Shown here: one piece after another, positions 42,101 to 49,332 of the stretch
Numbering within the stretch: the first letter of the stretch is position 1
How the letters are laid out: every line of letters begins with the position of its first letter
Assembly: GCF_032268605.1 (NCBI RefSeq)
Contig: NZ_CP130318.1
Location: forward strand, 5,183,501 to 5,247,500
Length of the DNA: 64,000 bases
From: Paenibacillus aurantius
GTDB taxonomy: Bacteria > Bacillota > Bacilli > Paenibacillales > NBRC-103111
Reading direction: 5' to 3'
The notes under the pieces: generated by a model
The model's database searches: none
Told to the model about the DNA's origin: nothing
Seen by the model: only the letters and a program-made list of their open reading frames with translations
Position numbers and translations under genes: made by a program

Positions 42101-42115
42101 TTGGAAACGTTTCAA
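42101..42115. promoter_or_regulatory. LacI-type operator, copy 3
   Basis: TTGGAAACGTTTCAA again, directly upstream of copy 2 on the same face of the DNA. The remaining 264 bases (42116-42379) up to the GH3 promoter show nothing recognisable. Confidence 0.8.
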
Positions 42116-42379
42116 ATTATTTATGGGATGTCTTCCCCCTCCCTCCCTCTCCATCCAGAAGAACCTGCGGCCTGTTCGGTCTGATCCTGCCTGCATTCTT
42201 GCCAGAGAGTGGCTTGGTTACTTTCTCCTTACCATCTTTTTTCCGGTAAATGTTGGTTATCCTTAAGGAAGACCACACCACTACTGAAGACACTTCTGGT
42301 GCGGATGACACCGCCTTCAGCCCTGCTTGCTCCCTTGAGCCGATAAGACGGAGTCCAAACGAGTTGACAGTTTATCACA

Positions 42380-42409
42380 GTGACAGGCGATTTTGCCCAA
42401 TGCTAGTAT
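42380..42409 (+). promoter_or_regulatory. Candidate promoter of the GH3 gene
   Basis: GTGACA (42380-42385), 18 nt, then an extended -10 TGCTAGTAT (TAGTAT at 42404-42409). A stronger TTGACA at 42364-42369 has no -10 at the right distance. Confidence 0.4.
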
Positions 42410-42528
42410 TTGTGTTGCAGCTGCAAGCTTTCATAGCATTTTCATAGCCGAAAAACATGTGCACACCCGATGGCTATCACCGGGGACCGGTTACTATTAT
42501 CGTTATCCAATAGGAGGAGTTCGAACAA

Positions 42529-45204
42529 TTGAAGTGGAAATGGAAGTTCCCCCGTCTTCTGGCTTTGACAGCCCTTGTGCTCACGTCAACAGCCTCTCCC
42601 TATCTTAATACGGCATCCGCTGCGGGTGCCGATGACCATCCGTGGATGAACAAGTCTCTTCCCGCTGAGAAACGGACAGCGCTGCTTTTGAAGAATATGA
42701 CGCTGAATGAGAAGGTGTCGTTTGTTACAGGCGACGTCAATAACTTTTTCGGCTTCTATAACAAAGACCTGAGCCGGCTGGGCATCCCCGCCCTGACCAT
42801 GGCGGACGGCCCGGCCGGTGTCCGGATTGCGGATCCGAATGTTCAGGACAAGAAATCGACGGCCCTCCCCGCTCCCATCGCCCTTGCGGCCACATGGGAC
42901 ACGGCAGCGGCCAAGAAGTACGGCACCCTGATCGGCAGCGAAGCTTTTAATACGACGCATAATGTCATTCTGGGGCCTGGGCTTGACATCGCCCGTCTTC
43001 CTTGGGGAGCCCGAAACTTTGAATCGCTCGGGGAAGATCCCTTGCTTCAATCGAAGCTGGCTTCGGAATACGTGAACGGCGTTCAAACGAGCCCGGTTAT
43101 CGCGACGGCCAAGCATTATCTTGCCAACAACCAGGAAACCGAGCGATTCACGACGAACGCCAACGTGAGCGAGCGGGCCATCCAGGAAGTCTATGCCCGC
43201 CCTTTTGCGGCAGCGATTAAGGATGCCCATCTTGGCTCGGTCATGTGCTCGTTTAACAAAATCAACGGGGAATCCGCCTGCGAGAACAAAACCTTGCTCA
43301 CCGATGTCCTGAAGAAAGGACTCGGCTTCCAAGGATTTGTCATGAGCGACTACGGCGCTAACCTCAGCACGGTGGCATCGGCAAAAGCCGGACTGGATAT
43401 CGAGACGCCCGGCGACCCGTTCGGTTTATGGGGAGCCAAGCTGAAGAAGGCGGTCGATGACGGTCAAATCAGCGAGACACTTCTCGATGACAAGGCCTCC
43501 CGGATCCTGACGCAAATGTTCCAGAAAGGGCTGTTCGACAACCCGGTTCAGAACGTCCGCATTCCGGCTCAAAAGGACGGAGCCGCTGCCCGTCAGCTGG
43601 CCGAGGAGAGCATGGTTCTGCTGCAGAACCGCAGCCAGACGCTGCCGCTTAAGGCCAATGAGCTGAAGTCCCTTGCGGTTATCGGTCCGGATGCGGATAA
43701 CGCTTCGGCCGCCGGAGGCGGAAGCTCCCTGGTTTCGCCGACCTACACGGTCAGCCCGCTGGAGGGGATTACGAACCGCGCCGGCAAGAACGTCAAAGTA
43801 AGCTACGCGCCGGGAACCGATCCGATTTCCTCGGCGGATGTTATCTCGGGTCCTTCGGCCGTCCCATCGGCGGTGCTGGCTCCTCCCGGAGCAAAAGACG
43901 GCCAGACGGGCTTGAAGGCCGAATTCTGGACCAATGCCTCGATGAACGGCGAGCCCAAACGGGTAAATGTTGACCCTCAGGTCAATATGAATCTGGGCTT
44001 CTACAACTTCGGAGGCTTCAACGCCCAGTCCCCGAAGCTGCCGGTTATCCCGGGCGATTTTAACGGCACGATGTCGGCCCGCTGGACAGGCAGCATCACT
44101 GCGCCGAAATCCGGCAGCTACAAGCTGTCCCTTACGGCACTCGGCTCGAGCGAGCTGTATCTGGACGGTAAGCTGCTGGTGAAGAACGAAGGCAAGACCC
44201 TGCAAACGATCAAAGCGGATGTTGAGCTGAAGGAAGGCGAGAAGCACAACATCCGGATGGAATACCGCACGGATTCGCCTAGCCACAGCCGGCTCGTCGG
44301 CGCCCAAATCCGGTTCGGCTGGGAGCCTCCGGCCGACACGGTCGATTCCCGCATTCAGGAAGCGGTCGACCTGGCCAAGAAGTCGGATGCCGCCATCATT
44401 GTGACCCGCACCTATGACGCCGAGGGCTTCGTGGACCGGTCGGATCTGGATCTGCCTAACAACCAGGAACGTTTGATCCAGGCCGTGGCCAAGGCCAATC
44501 CGAAGACGGTTGTCGTCTCCATGAGCGGCCGCGCCGTTCAGATGGACAGCTGGAAATCCGATGTGAATTCCATCGTTCAGGCATGGTTTGCCGGACAAGA
44601 GCAGGGCAATGCGATCGCCCGTGTGCTGTTCGGTGACGTTAACCCATCCGGTAAGCTGCCGGTGACGTTCCCGGTTAACGAAGACCAGACGCCGGTATCG
44701 ACCAAAGCGCAGTTCCCTGGCGTGAACGGGGAAGGCTCTTATTCCGAAGGAGTATTCGTAGGCTACAAAGGCTATGAGAAGGAAGGACTGACGCCGGCCT
44801 TCCCATTCGGTCACGGCCTCTCCTACACCACCTTTGACTACCGGAATTTGAAGGTCAAGGTCAGCAACCCGAACAAGGACCAATCGAGCAGCGATCCGGA
44901 CGTTCAAGTGTCGCTGCATCTACGCAACAGCGGCGGCAAAGCCGGCTCCGAGGTAGTGCAGGTGTACGCCGGCAAGCTTCCGACCCAAGTCGATACCCCA
45001 GCCAAACAGCTGGCCGGCTTTGCCAAAGTGACGCTTTCGCCAGGCAAGCAGACGAAGGTTGACGTGAAGCTGGATCCTAAGGCTCTGTCCTACTGGGATG
45101 AGACTACTCACCAATGGGTTACCCCATCCGGTGAAGTGCCTATCTATGTCGGCAGCTCGTCTTCGGACATCCGGCTCGAAGGCAAGGTTAAGATCGGCAA
45201 GTAA
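42529..45204 (+). CDS. Secreted GH3 glycosidase with PA14 domain
   Basis: 891 aa from a TTG at 42529, with AGGAGG upstream. Signal peptide MKWKWKFPRLLALTALVL with cleavage near ASA-A (residue 32). The GH3 barrel has LTMADGPAGVR, LGPGLDIARLPWGARNFES and the nucleophile Asp in GFQGFVMSDYGA. A PA14 domain (about 460-600) is inserted in the second GH3 domain, as in beta-glucosidases of the KmBglI type. It ends with a fibronectin-III-like domain (about 780-890). It probably releases glucose or related sugars from oligosaccharides outside the cell. No operator of the adjacent LacI is close (over 400 bp away). A strong terminator follows at 45312-45357. Confidence 0.94.
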   Translation: MKWKWKFPRLLALTALVLTSTASPYLNTASAAGADDHPWMNKSLPAEKRTALLLKNMTLNEKVSFVTGDVNNFFGFYNKDLSRLGIPALTMADGPAGVRIADPNVQDKKSTALPAPIALAATWDTAAAKKYGTLIGSEAFNTTHNVILGPGLDIARLPWGARNFESLGEDPLLQSKLASEYVNGVQTSPVIATAKHYLANNQETERFTTNANVSERAIQEVYARPFAAAIKDAHLGSVMCSFNKINGESACENKTLLTDVLKKGLGFQGFVMSDYGANLSTVASAKAGLDIETPGDPFGLWGAKLKKAVDDGQISETLLDDKASRILTQMFQKGLFDNPVQNVRIPAQKDGAAARQLAEESMVLLQNRSQTLPLKANELKSLAVIGPDADNASAAGGGSSLVSPTYTVSPLEGITNRAGKNVKVSYAPGTDPISSADVISGPSAVPSAVLAPPGAKDGQTGLKAEFWTNASMNGEPKRVNVDPQVNMNLGFYNFGGFNAQSPKLPVIPGDFNGTMSARWTGSITAPKSGSYKLSLTALGSSELYLDGKLLVKNEGKTLQTIKADVELKEGEKHNIRMEYRTDSPSHSRLVGAQIRFGWEPPADTVDSRIQEAVDLAKKSDAAIIVTRTYDAEGFVDRSDLDLPNNQERLIQAVAKANPKTVVVSMSGRAVQMDSWKSDVNSIVQAWFAGQEQGNAIARVLFGDVNPSGKLPVTFPVNEDQTPVSTKAQFPGVNGEGSYSEGVFVGYKGYEKEGLTPAFPFGHGLSYTTFDYRNLKVKVSNPNKDQSSSDPDVQVSLHLRNSGGKAGSEVVQVYAGKLPTQVDTPAKQLAGFAKVTLSPGKQTKVDVKLDPKALSYWDETTHQWVTPSGEVPIYVGSSSSDIRLEGKVKIGK

Positions 45205-45311
45205 CCCTTCCGACCCTCCCTCCGTTTTTAGCCCCCGCTAAAGACAGAAGAGGACCGGCACTCCCGAAGGACCCGCCTGTCGGAAAGCCGGGAATCAGGT
45301 TTAGGGAATGC

Positions 45312-45357
45312 ACGAGTGTCAAGGCAAGTGAGCCTTGGCACTCGTGTTTTTTTTATG
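45312..45357 (+). terminator. Terminator of the GH3 gene
   Basis: A perfect 15-bp stem CACGAGTGTCAAGGC/GCCTTGGCACTCGTG and eight Ts. Confidence 0.93.
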
Positions 45358-45374
45358 CGGGCAGACGTCCCTCA

Positions 45375-45436
45375 TGACTTCCCTATGACCAAGAATGTTA
45401 CCCGTCATGTGACGATGGTGACTTCATCCTCGTGAC
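45375..45436 (+). promoter_or_regulatory. Cluster of TGAC repeats upstream of the LiaF/DUF4097-like gene
   Basis: TGAC occurs at 45375, 45386, 45410, 45419 and 45433, mostly as RTGACTT or RTGACC. A TAAGAT (45447-45452) that could serve as -10 follows without a clear -35. Possible activator sites. Confidence 0.3.
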
Positions 45437-45490
45437 TTTCTTCCCTTAAGATAGAACCATAAAGGTAAGCGCGAAAGGGGAAAGAAAGAA

Positions 45491-46675
45491 ATGCCTGTTA
45501 AGTCAAACAAAACGGTGCTCGGCTTGGCTGCTGTGGCGATCGGAGTTATGCTCCTGCTGTCGAAGCTCCTGCCCTCCGGATGGGGAATATGGTTTGCCGG
45601 AAACTGGAGTATCCTTGGGGCGATCTTGGTCTTAGGGGGAGGCTGGAGGCTGCTCCGGGCCTGGGACCGCTACCGTTCCGGTCAATACCGGGTAGGCCGT
45701 TTTACGACGGGCGGCGTGCTGGTGCTGCTCGGTCTGATGCTGAACCTGGACCGCTGGAGCGGATGGGAAGGCACCGCAGCCCTGCTCTCCTACTGGCCGG
45801 TTATGCTGATTGCGTACGGGGCAGAAGCTCTGCTTGTTAAACGGGAGGACCGCAAAATATCCTACGATGTCTCCGGTGCTTTTCTCGTCTTCCTCGTTTG
45901 CTCGGTTATAGCGGTTACGGCCTTTACCGGAAGCCTCATCCGTTCGGTTGCCTGGGGCGGCGCCAAGGTGGAAGGCGACCCGATCGTGACCTCCGCTTCC
46001 GGCTTAACGGGTCTCGACATCCGGGGAACGGCGGGCCGCATAACGCTTGAGCCTTCTCAGGACGGCCAAGTGACCGTTACCCCCGTCTACCATACGGGGT
46101 GGGGCAAGCGGACCGAAACCCGCCGGCCTGATTTGAAGATCCGGCCGGACGGCGGTACGCTCCTCGTTTCCTCCGAGATCCCTTCCTCGGGAAACTGGTT
46201 CTCGGACAAGAATGCCGGCGTGGACCTGCACATCACCGCTCCTCCTTCCCTGCTGGTCGAGGTGAGCAACGAAGTCGGGGAGATTTCCATCAGCGGCTTC
46301 GATCAGGTTAAGAGCGTGAGCGGCGAAGTTGGCAGGATCTCGCTTAAGGATTCCAAGGGACGGGCGGATGTCCGTCTTTCCGTGGGCGCTATCGACATCG
46401 AAGGGTTCACCGGCGGCTTGACGGTAGATCATGAAGTCGGCCGGATCCGGGCCAGCGGAGAGCCCGATCAGGATTGGGACTTCGCCACGGAATTGGGCAG
46501 CGTGGAGGTCGACGTCCCAGAGAATGGAAGCTACCGCTACACCTTCTCCTCCGAGCTAGGGAGCGTGGACCGTCACGGCAACCAGTTTGACGGCAATGAA
46601 GGCAGCCTTAACGGCGGAACGCATGGCCTCACCGTCCGTACGAGCGTAGGCTCGGTGGATGTGAGAACGCACTAA
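45491..46675 (+). CDS. LiaF/DUF4097-like envelope-stress membrane protein
   Basis: 394 aa. Four membrane helices in the first 155 residues (about 9-27, 38-55, 72-87 with 93-112, 128-150) resemble the LiaI/LiaF-type (DUF5668) half. The rest (about 170-394) is a DUF4097-type right-handed beta repeat (LDIRGTAGRITLEP, VEVSNEVGEISISG, VRLSVGAIDIEG, ATELGSVEVDVP) exposed outside. LiaF relatives inhibit cell-wall-stress two-component systems, but no kinase or response regulator is adjacent, so the role is open. It starts 10 nt after AAAGGGG. A terminator follows at 46708-46750. Confidence 0.8.
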   Translation: MPVKSNKTVLGLAAVAIGVMLLLSKLLPSGWGIWFAGNWSILGAILVLGGGWRLLRAWDRYRSGQYRVGRFTTGGVLVLLGLMLNLDRWSGWEGTAALLSYWPVMLIAYGAEALLVKREDRKISYDVSGAFLVFLVCSVIAVTAFTGSLIRSVAWGGAKVEGDPIVTSASGLTGLDIRGTAGRITLEPSQDGQVTVTPVYHTGWGKRTETRRPDLKIRPDGGTLLVSSEIPSSGNWFSDKNAGVDLHITAPPSLLVEVSNEVGEISISGFDQVKSVSGEVGRISLKDSKGRADVRLSVGAIDIEGFTGGLTVDHEVGRIRASGEPDQDWDFATELGSVEVDVPENGSYRYTFSSELGSVDRHGNQFDGNEGSLNGGTHGLTVRTSVGSVDVRTH

Positions 46676-46707
46676 GGCTGCGCCTTGGCGGGTCCCCTGC
46701 CTTAAGA

Positions 46708-46750
46708 ATCACCTCTATTCGGGCTTTTGTCCCGGAAAGAGGTGTTTTTT
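46708..46750 (+). terminator. Terminator of the LiaF/DUF4097-like gene
   Basis: CACCTCT and AGAGGTG flank an inner CGGG/CCCG hairpin and are followed by TTTTTT. Confidence 0.87.
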
Positions 46751-46796
46751 GATTCTTTGTTCACAAATTAGACACACGTCCCCCAGGACCTTTTTC

Positions 46797-46822
46797 GTTT
46801 AAAAGGCAGACAGGCAGGGTAA
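46797..46822 (+). promoter_or_regulatory. Sigma-B-type promoter for the 60-aa protein gene
   Basis: GTTTAA (46797-46802), a 14-nt spacer and GGGTAA (46817-46822). Predicted leader about 95 nt to the ATG at 46923. Identical boxes and spacer to the promoter at 2004-2029. Confidence 0.72.
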
Positions 46823-46922
46823 ATCATTACTAAACAAGCACCAATCTGTATATCTTAATAGAAACCGGCCTTACATAGCTCTGCCGCTCATAACCAGACG
46901 TTAATCCATGGGAGGAATTGCA

Positions 46923-47105
46923 ATGGGAAGAAGAACCGATGAAGTGAAGGAAAGCCTGCTCGAAATGGTTCACATCTATAAGCCGAAGGATGCCCGCCGC
47001 TTCGTGAACGACTTCGTCCGGAAGTACCGGATTACGAAGGGCTATGAGGATGAACTTACCAACCTGGTCAAGGGCGAGCTCAGCAAAATGAACCTTTCCG
47101 TCTAA
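46923..47105 (+). CDS. Small charged protein of 60 aa
   Basis: Not recognised. The ATG at 46923 has GGGAGG 7 nt upstream. It is a helical, basic-acidic protein (RRTDEVKESLLEMVHIYKP then DARRFVNDFVRKYRITKG and YEDELTNLVKGELSKM) with no membrane segment or Cys. It stands alone between two terminators (46708-46750 and 47143-47185), so it is a genuine monocistronic unit. The sigma-B-type promoter marks it as a likely small general-stress protein. Helix content and charge suggest a binding or chaperone-like role, but that is only inference. Confidence 0.75.
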   Translation: MGRRTDEVKESLLEMVHIYKPKDARRFVNDFVRKYRITKGYEDELTNLVKGELSKMNLSV

Positions 47106-47142
47106 CGACAACGGCGAAAGGCTCCATCCTAAACGAACCGAC

Positions 47143-47185
47143 AGGACTTTTCCCCCGCATCATGGCGGCGGGAGAAGTCCTTTAT
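47143..47185 (+). terminator. Terminator of the 60-aa gene
   Basis: AGGACTTTTCCCCCGC pairs with GCGGCGGGAGAAGTCCT, followed by TTTA; 37 nt after the stop. Confidence 0.82.
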
Positions 47186-47271
47186 ATGTGAAGAGCGGCC
47201 CCCCGTCTCTCTAATCCTTAACGGTCGCAGGAGAGGAAGCAACCGCAAGCGGAATAACAACAAAAAGAACG

Positions 47272-47300
47272 GCTTCCCGGTATCCCGGAAAACCGTTCTT
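47272..47300 (-). terminator. Terminator of the NfeD-SPFH operon
   Basis: Minus strand: AAGAACGGTTTTCCGGG, ATA, CCGGGAAGCCGTTCTT, followed by TTTG, just after the SPFH stop codon. Confidence 0.85.
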
Positions 47301-47316
47301 CTTAAGGCCAAGCCGC

Positions 47317-48249
47317 CTATTCGGTTTTCTTGCCCTTGAACATCTCGCCGATGGCCCCGACGGCTCCAAGCGCCTCCATCGCATTCGACGGGAGGAATAC
47401 CTTGTTCGCCGGCCCTTTGCTGATTTCGGTCAACGCCTCGAACGACTTGTACGCGAGCACGTTCTCGTTCAGCCCTGCGGCGGCCAGCTGTTCGATCCGG
47501 TTACGCTCGGCCTCGGCCACCGCTTCGATCGCCTTCGCCTGACCCAGCGCTTCAAGCTCCTGCGCCTGCTTGTAGCCCTCCGCCTGACGGATACGCGCTT
47601 CGCGCTCCCCCTCGGCCTTCAGGATCTTGCTCTGCTTGTCTCCCTCTGCGCGGAGGATCATGTCCTGCTTGGCGGCCTCCGCCTCCAGGACGATGGCGCG
47701 CTTGCTCCGCTCCGCCTTCATCTGCTTATCCATTGCTTCCTGGATATCGAGCGGAGGCTTGATGTCGATGACCTCGACACGCTCAATGCGGACGCCCCAC
47801 TTCTCCGTAGCCTCGTCCAAGGCGACCCGAATGTCCACCGAAATTTTCTCGCGGCCGGACAACGTTTCGTCGAGCTCCATTTTCCCGATGATCTGCCGCA
47901 TCGTGGCCGTCGTAATGTTGCGTACCCCCGAAACATAGTCGGAGATGCCGTACGTCGCCTGCTCCGGCCCGACGACCTGGTAGAAGATGATGGTATCAAT
48001 CTGCACCTGAACGTTGTCCTTCGTAATGACCGTCTGCGGCGGAACATGCGCCTGCTGGATCCGCAGGTCATGATAGATCCTCACCTGTTCGATAAGTGGA
48101 ATCAGAATATTAAGACCCGGCGTCAGCAGCCGGTTGAATTTCCCCAGCCGTTCGACGACTCCCACTCTTTGCTGCGGAACGATTTTGACCGTAAGCGCGA
48201 CGAGCGCGACGACCACGATGACGATTATTACCGAAATTACTGTACCCAT
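47317..48249 (-). CDS. SPFH/stomatin-like membrane protein (QmcA/flotillin-type)
   Basis: 310 aa. One N-terminal membrane helix (2-24), then the SPFH/band-7 domain (about 25-190, PQQRVGVVERLGKFNRLLTPGLNILIP and ELDETLSGREKISVDIR). A long Ala/Glu/Lys helix follows (190-270; EAEAAKQDMILRAEGDKQS repeats), then the tail YKSFEALTEISKGPANKVFLPS. Such proteins oligomerise in membrane microdomains. The gene is 3 nt downstream of nfeD; NfeD and SPFH proteins work as pairs. Putative control by an envelope-stress sigma factor is described at 48745-48773. Confidence 0.93.
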   Translation of the reverse strand: MGTVISVIIVIVVVALVALTVKIVPQQRVGVVERLGKFNRLLTPGLNILIPLIEQVRIYHDLRIQQAHVPPQTVITKDNVQVQIDTIIFYQVVGPEQATYGISDYVSGVRNITTATMRQIIGKMELDETLSGREKISVDIRVALDEATEKWGVRIERVEVIDIKPPLDIQEAMDKQMKAERSKRAIVLEAEAAKQDMILRAEGDKQSKILKAEGEREARIRQAEGYKQAQELEALGQAKAIEAVAEAERNRIEQLAAAGLNENVLAYKSFEALTEISKGPANKVFLPSNAMEALGAVGAIGEMFKGKKTE

Positions 48250-48252
48250 GTT

Positions 48253-48681
48253 TTACAGCCTCCCCCATTTTTCTACTTGCAGAACCGCGTTGCCCCGGTG
48301 GACCACAATGACCGGTTCCCCTTTAACCAGGGGCTCTGTCGAAGTCGCACTCCACGATTCGCTTCCTACCTTGACGATTCCCATCTTGCCGACGTGAATG
48401 TCTTCCGTGACCAGCCCCTGCTTGCCCACCAAGTCGTCAATCGCATCCTTGTACCCGCGCGAAGCCCTTACCCTTCGGGCGAGGGGCTTCGTCAGGACGG
48501 TCAGCGCCAGAGCCGTGACCGAGCCGGCCACCGCCTGCACCAGCAGCCAATCCGGAAAAATCCAAGCAAACAAGGCCGCTACCAGCGCTCCTATTCCCAG
48601 CCAGAGCAGGTAAAACGTCAGCGTGAACATCTCGGCCACGATCAGCGCCGCTCCAATGACCAGCCAAATGACCCAAGCCAT
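48253..48681 (-). CDS. nfeD: NfeD family membrane protein
   Basis: 142 aa from the ATG at 48681, with AAGGAGG 7 nt upstream. Three or four membrane helices cover 2-80, and a C-terminal OB-fold domain (about 90-142: GKQGLVTEDI, GKMGIVKVGSESW, EPVIVVHRGNAVLQVE) is typical. It is the short form without protease domain. It precedes an SPFH gene by 3 nt, so the two are cotranscribed, like yqfA/yqeZ or yuaF/yuaG in B. subtilis. Confidence 0.92.
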   Translation of the reverse strand: MAWVIWLVIGAALIVAEMFTLTFYLLWLGIGALVAALFAWIFPDWLLVQAVAGSVTALALTVLTKPLARRVRASRGYKDAIDDLVGKQGLVTEDIHVGKMGIVKVGSESWSATSTEPLVKGEPVIVVHRGNAVLQVEKWGRL

Positions 48682-48744
48682 ACCCCGTCCTCCTTCATTC
48701 CCATGGTAATTGCCGAACCTCCGGCCTCCAATGGCCCTGTAATG

Positions 48745-48773
48745 TATACGCGCGAGCCGCTCAAAAGTATTCA
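48745..48773 (-). promoter_or_regulatory. ECF sigma-W-like promoter of nfeD-SPFH
   Basis: Minus strand TGAATAC-TTTT (TGAATA at 48768-48773), a 17-nt spacer and CGTATA (48745-48750). It resembles the sigma-W consensus (TGAAAC, 16-17 nt, CGTA). The nfeD/flotillin operons of B. subtilis are sigma-W-controlled. Leader about 57 nt. Confidence 0.5.
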
Positions 48774-48916
48774 AAAAGTTGACAAAGCTTCCCCAATCGA
48801 TGGAGCCGCCCCTTTACCATAAAGCCGCAGCCGCCTCCCGCGGCACCTTTCGGTCCGCTTCCTCATAGGCTGAGAATAATCTCGCTGCCATTAGGAAGGA
48901 AAGGGAGGACTGCTCC

Positions 48917-49255
48917 ATGCCCGCTTACCGCATTATTATCGACCAGTCGGAGCGCGCGCTCTACCTGCTCGACCAGGACAAGGTCGTTCACCGCTATCCC
49001 GTCGGGATCGGCAAGATCGCCACCCAAACCCCTTTTGGGGAATTTAAAATCATTAACAAAGTGCCCCACCCCGGAGGGCCTTTCGGCGTTTTCTGGATGG
49101 GTCTTTCCAAGCCGCATTACGGCATTCACGGCACGAACAACGAATCCTCCATCGGCAAAATGGTCTCCCACGGCTGCATTCGGATGCACAACCGGGACGT
49201 GCTGGCGCTGGCCAAGCTGGTGCCGATCGGCACCCGGGTGACGATCCGGAAGTAA
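48917..49255 (+). CDS. Minimal L,D-transpeptidase (YkuD) domain protein
   Basis: 112 aa, just the catalytic domain. The catalytic motif HG(x)nSHGCIRM is intact with the Cys in SHGCIRMHN. Typical blocks: [32 protein letters not shown]. Unlike B. subtilis YkuD (about 164 aa) it has no LysM and no signal peptide, so it may remain cytosolic or be packed in spores. It would make or remodel 3-3 crosslinks in peptidoglycan. Monocistronic and divergent from nfeD. Confidence 0.9.
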   Translation: MPAYRIIIDQSERALYLLDQDKVVHRYPVGIGKIATQTPFGEFKIINKVPHPGGPFGVFWMGLSKPHYGIHGTNNESSIGKMVSHGCIRMHNRDVLALAKLVPIGTRVTIRK

Positions 49256-49332
49256 GCCGGCCGGGGAGCCGAAAAGCCTGCGGAATCCGGGGACTGCTCC
49301 AACTCCAATGAGATTTCCCCGTCCGTCCGGCT

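Noticed and set aside
42364-42369. TTGACA as the GH3 -35
   Set aside because: No -10-like hexamer lies 16-18 nt downstream.
43426-44919. 497-codon minus-strand open frame
   Set aside because: Antisense to the GH3 gene, which has full motifs, terminator and ribosome site.
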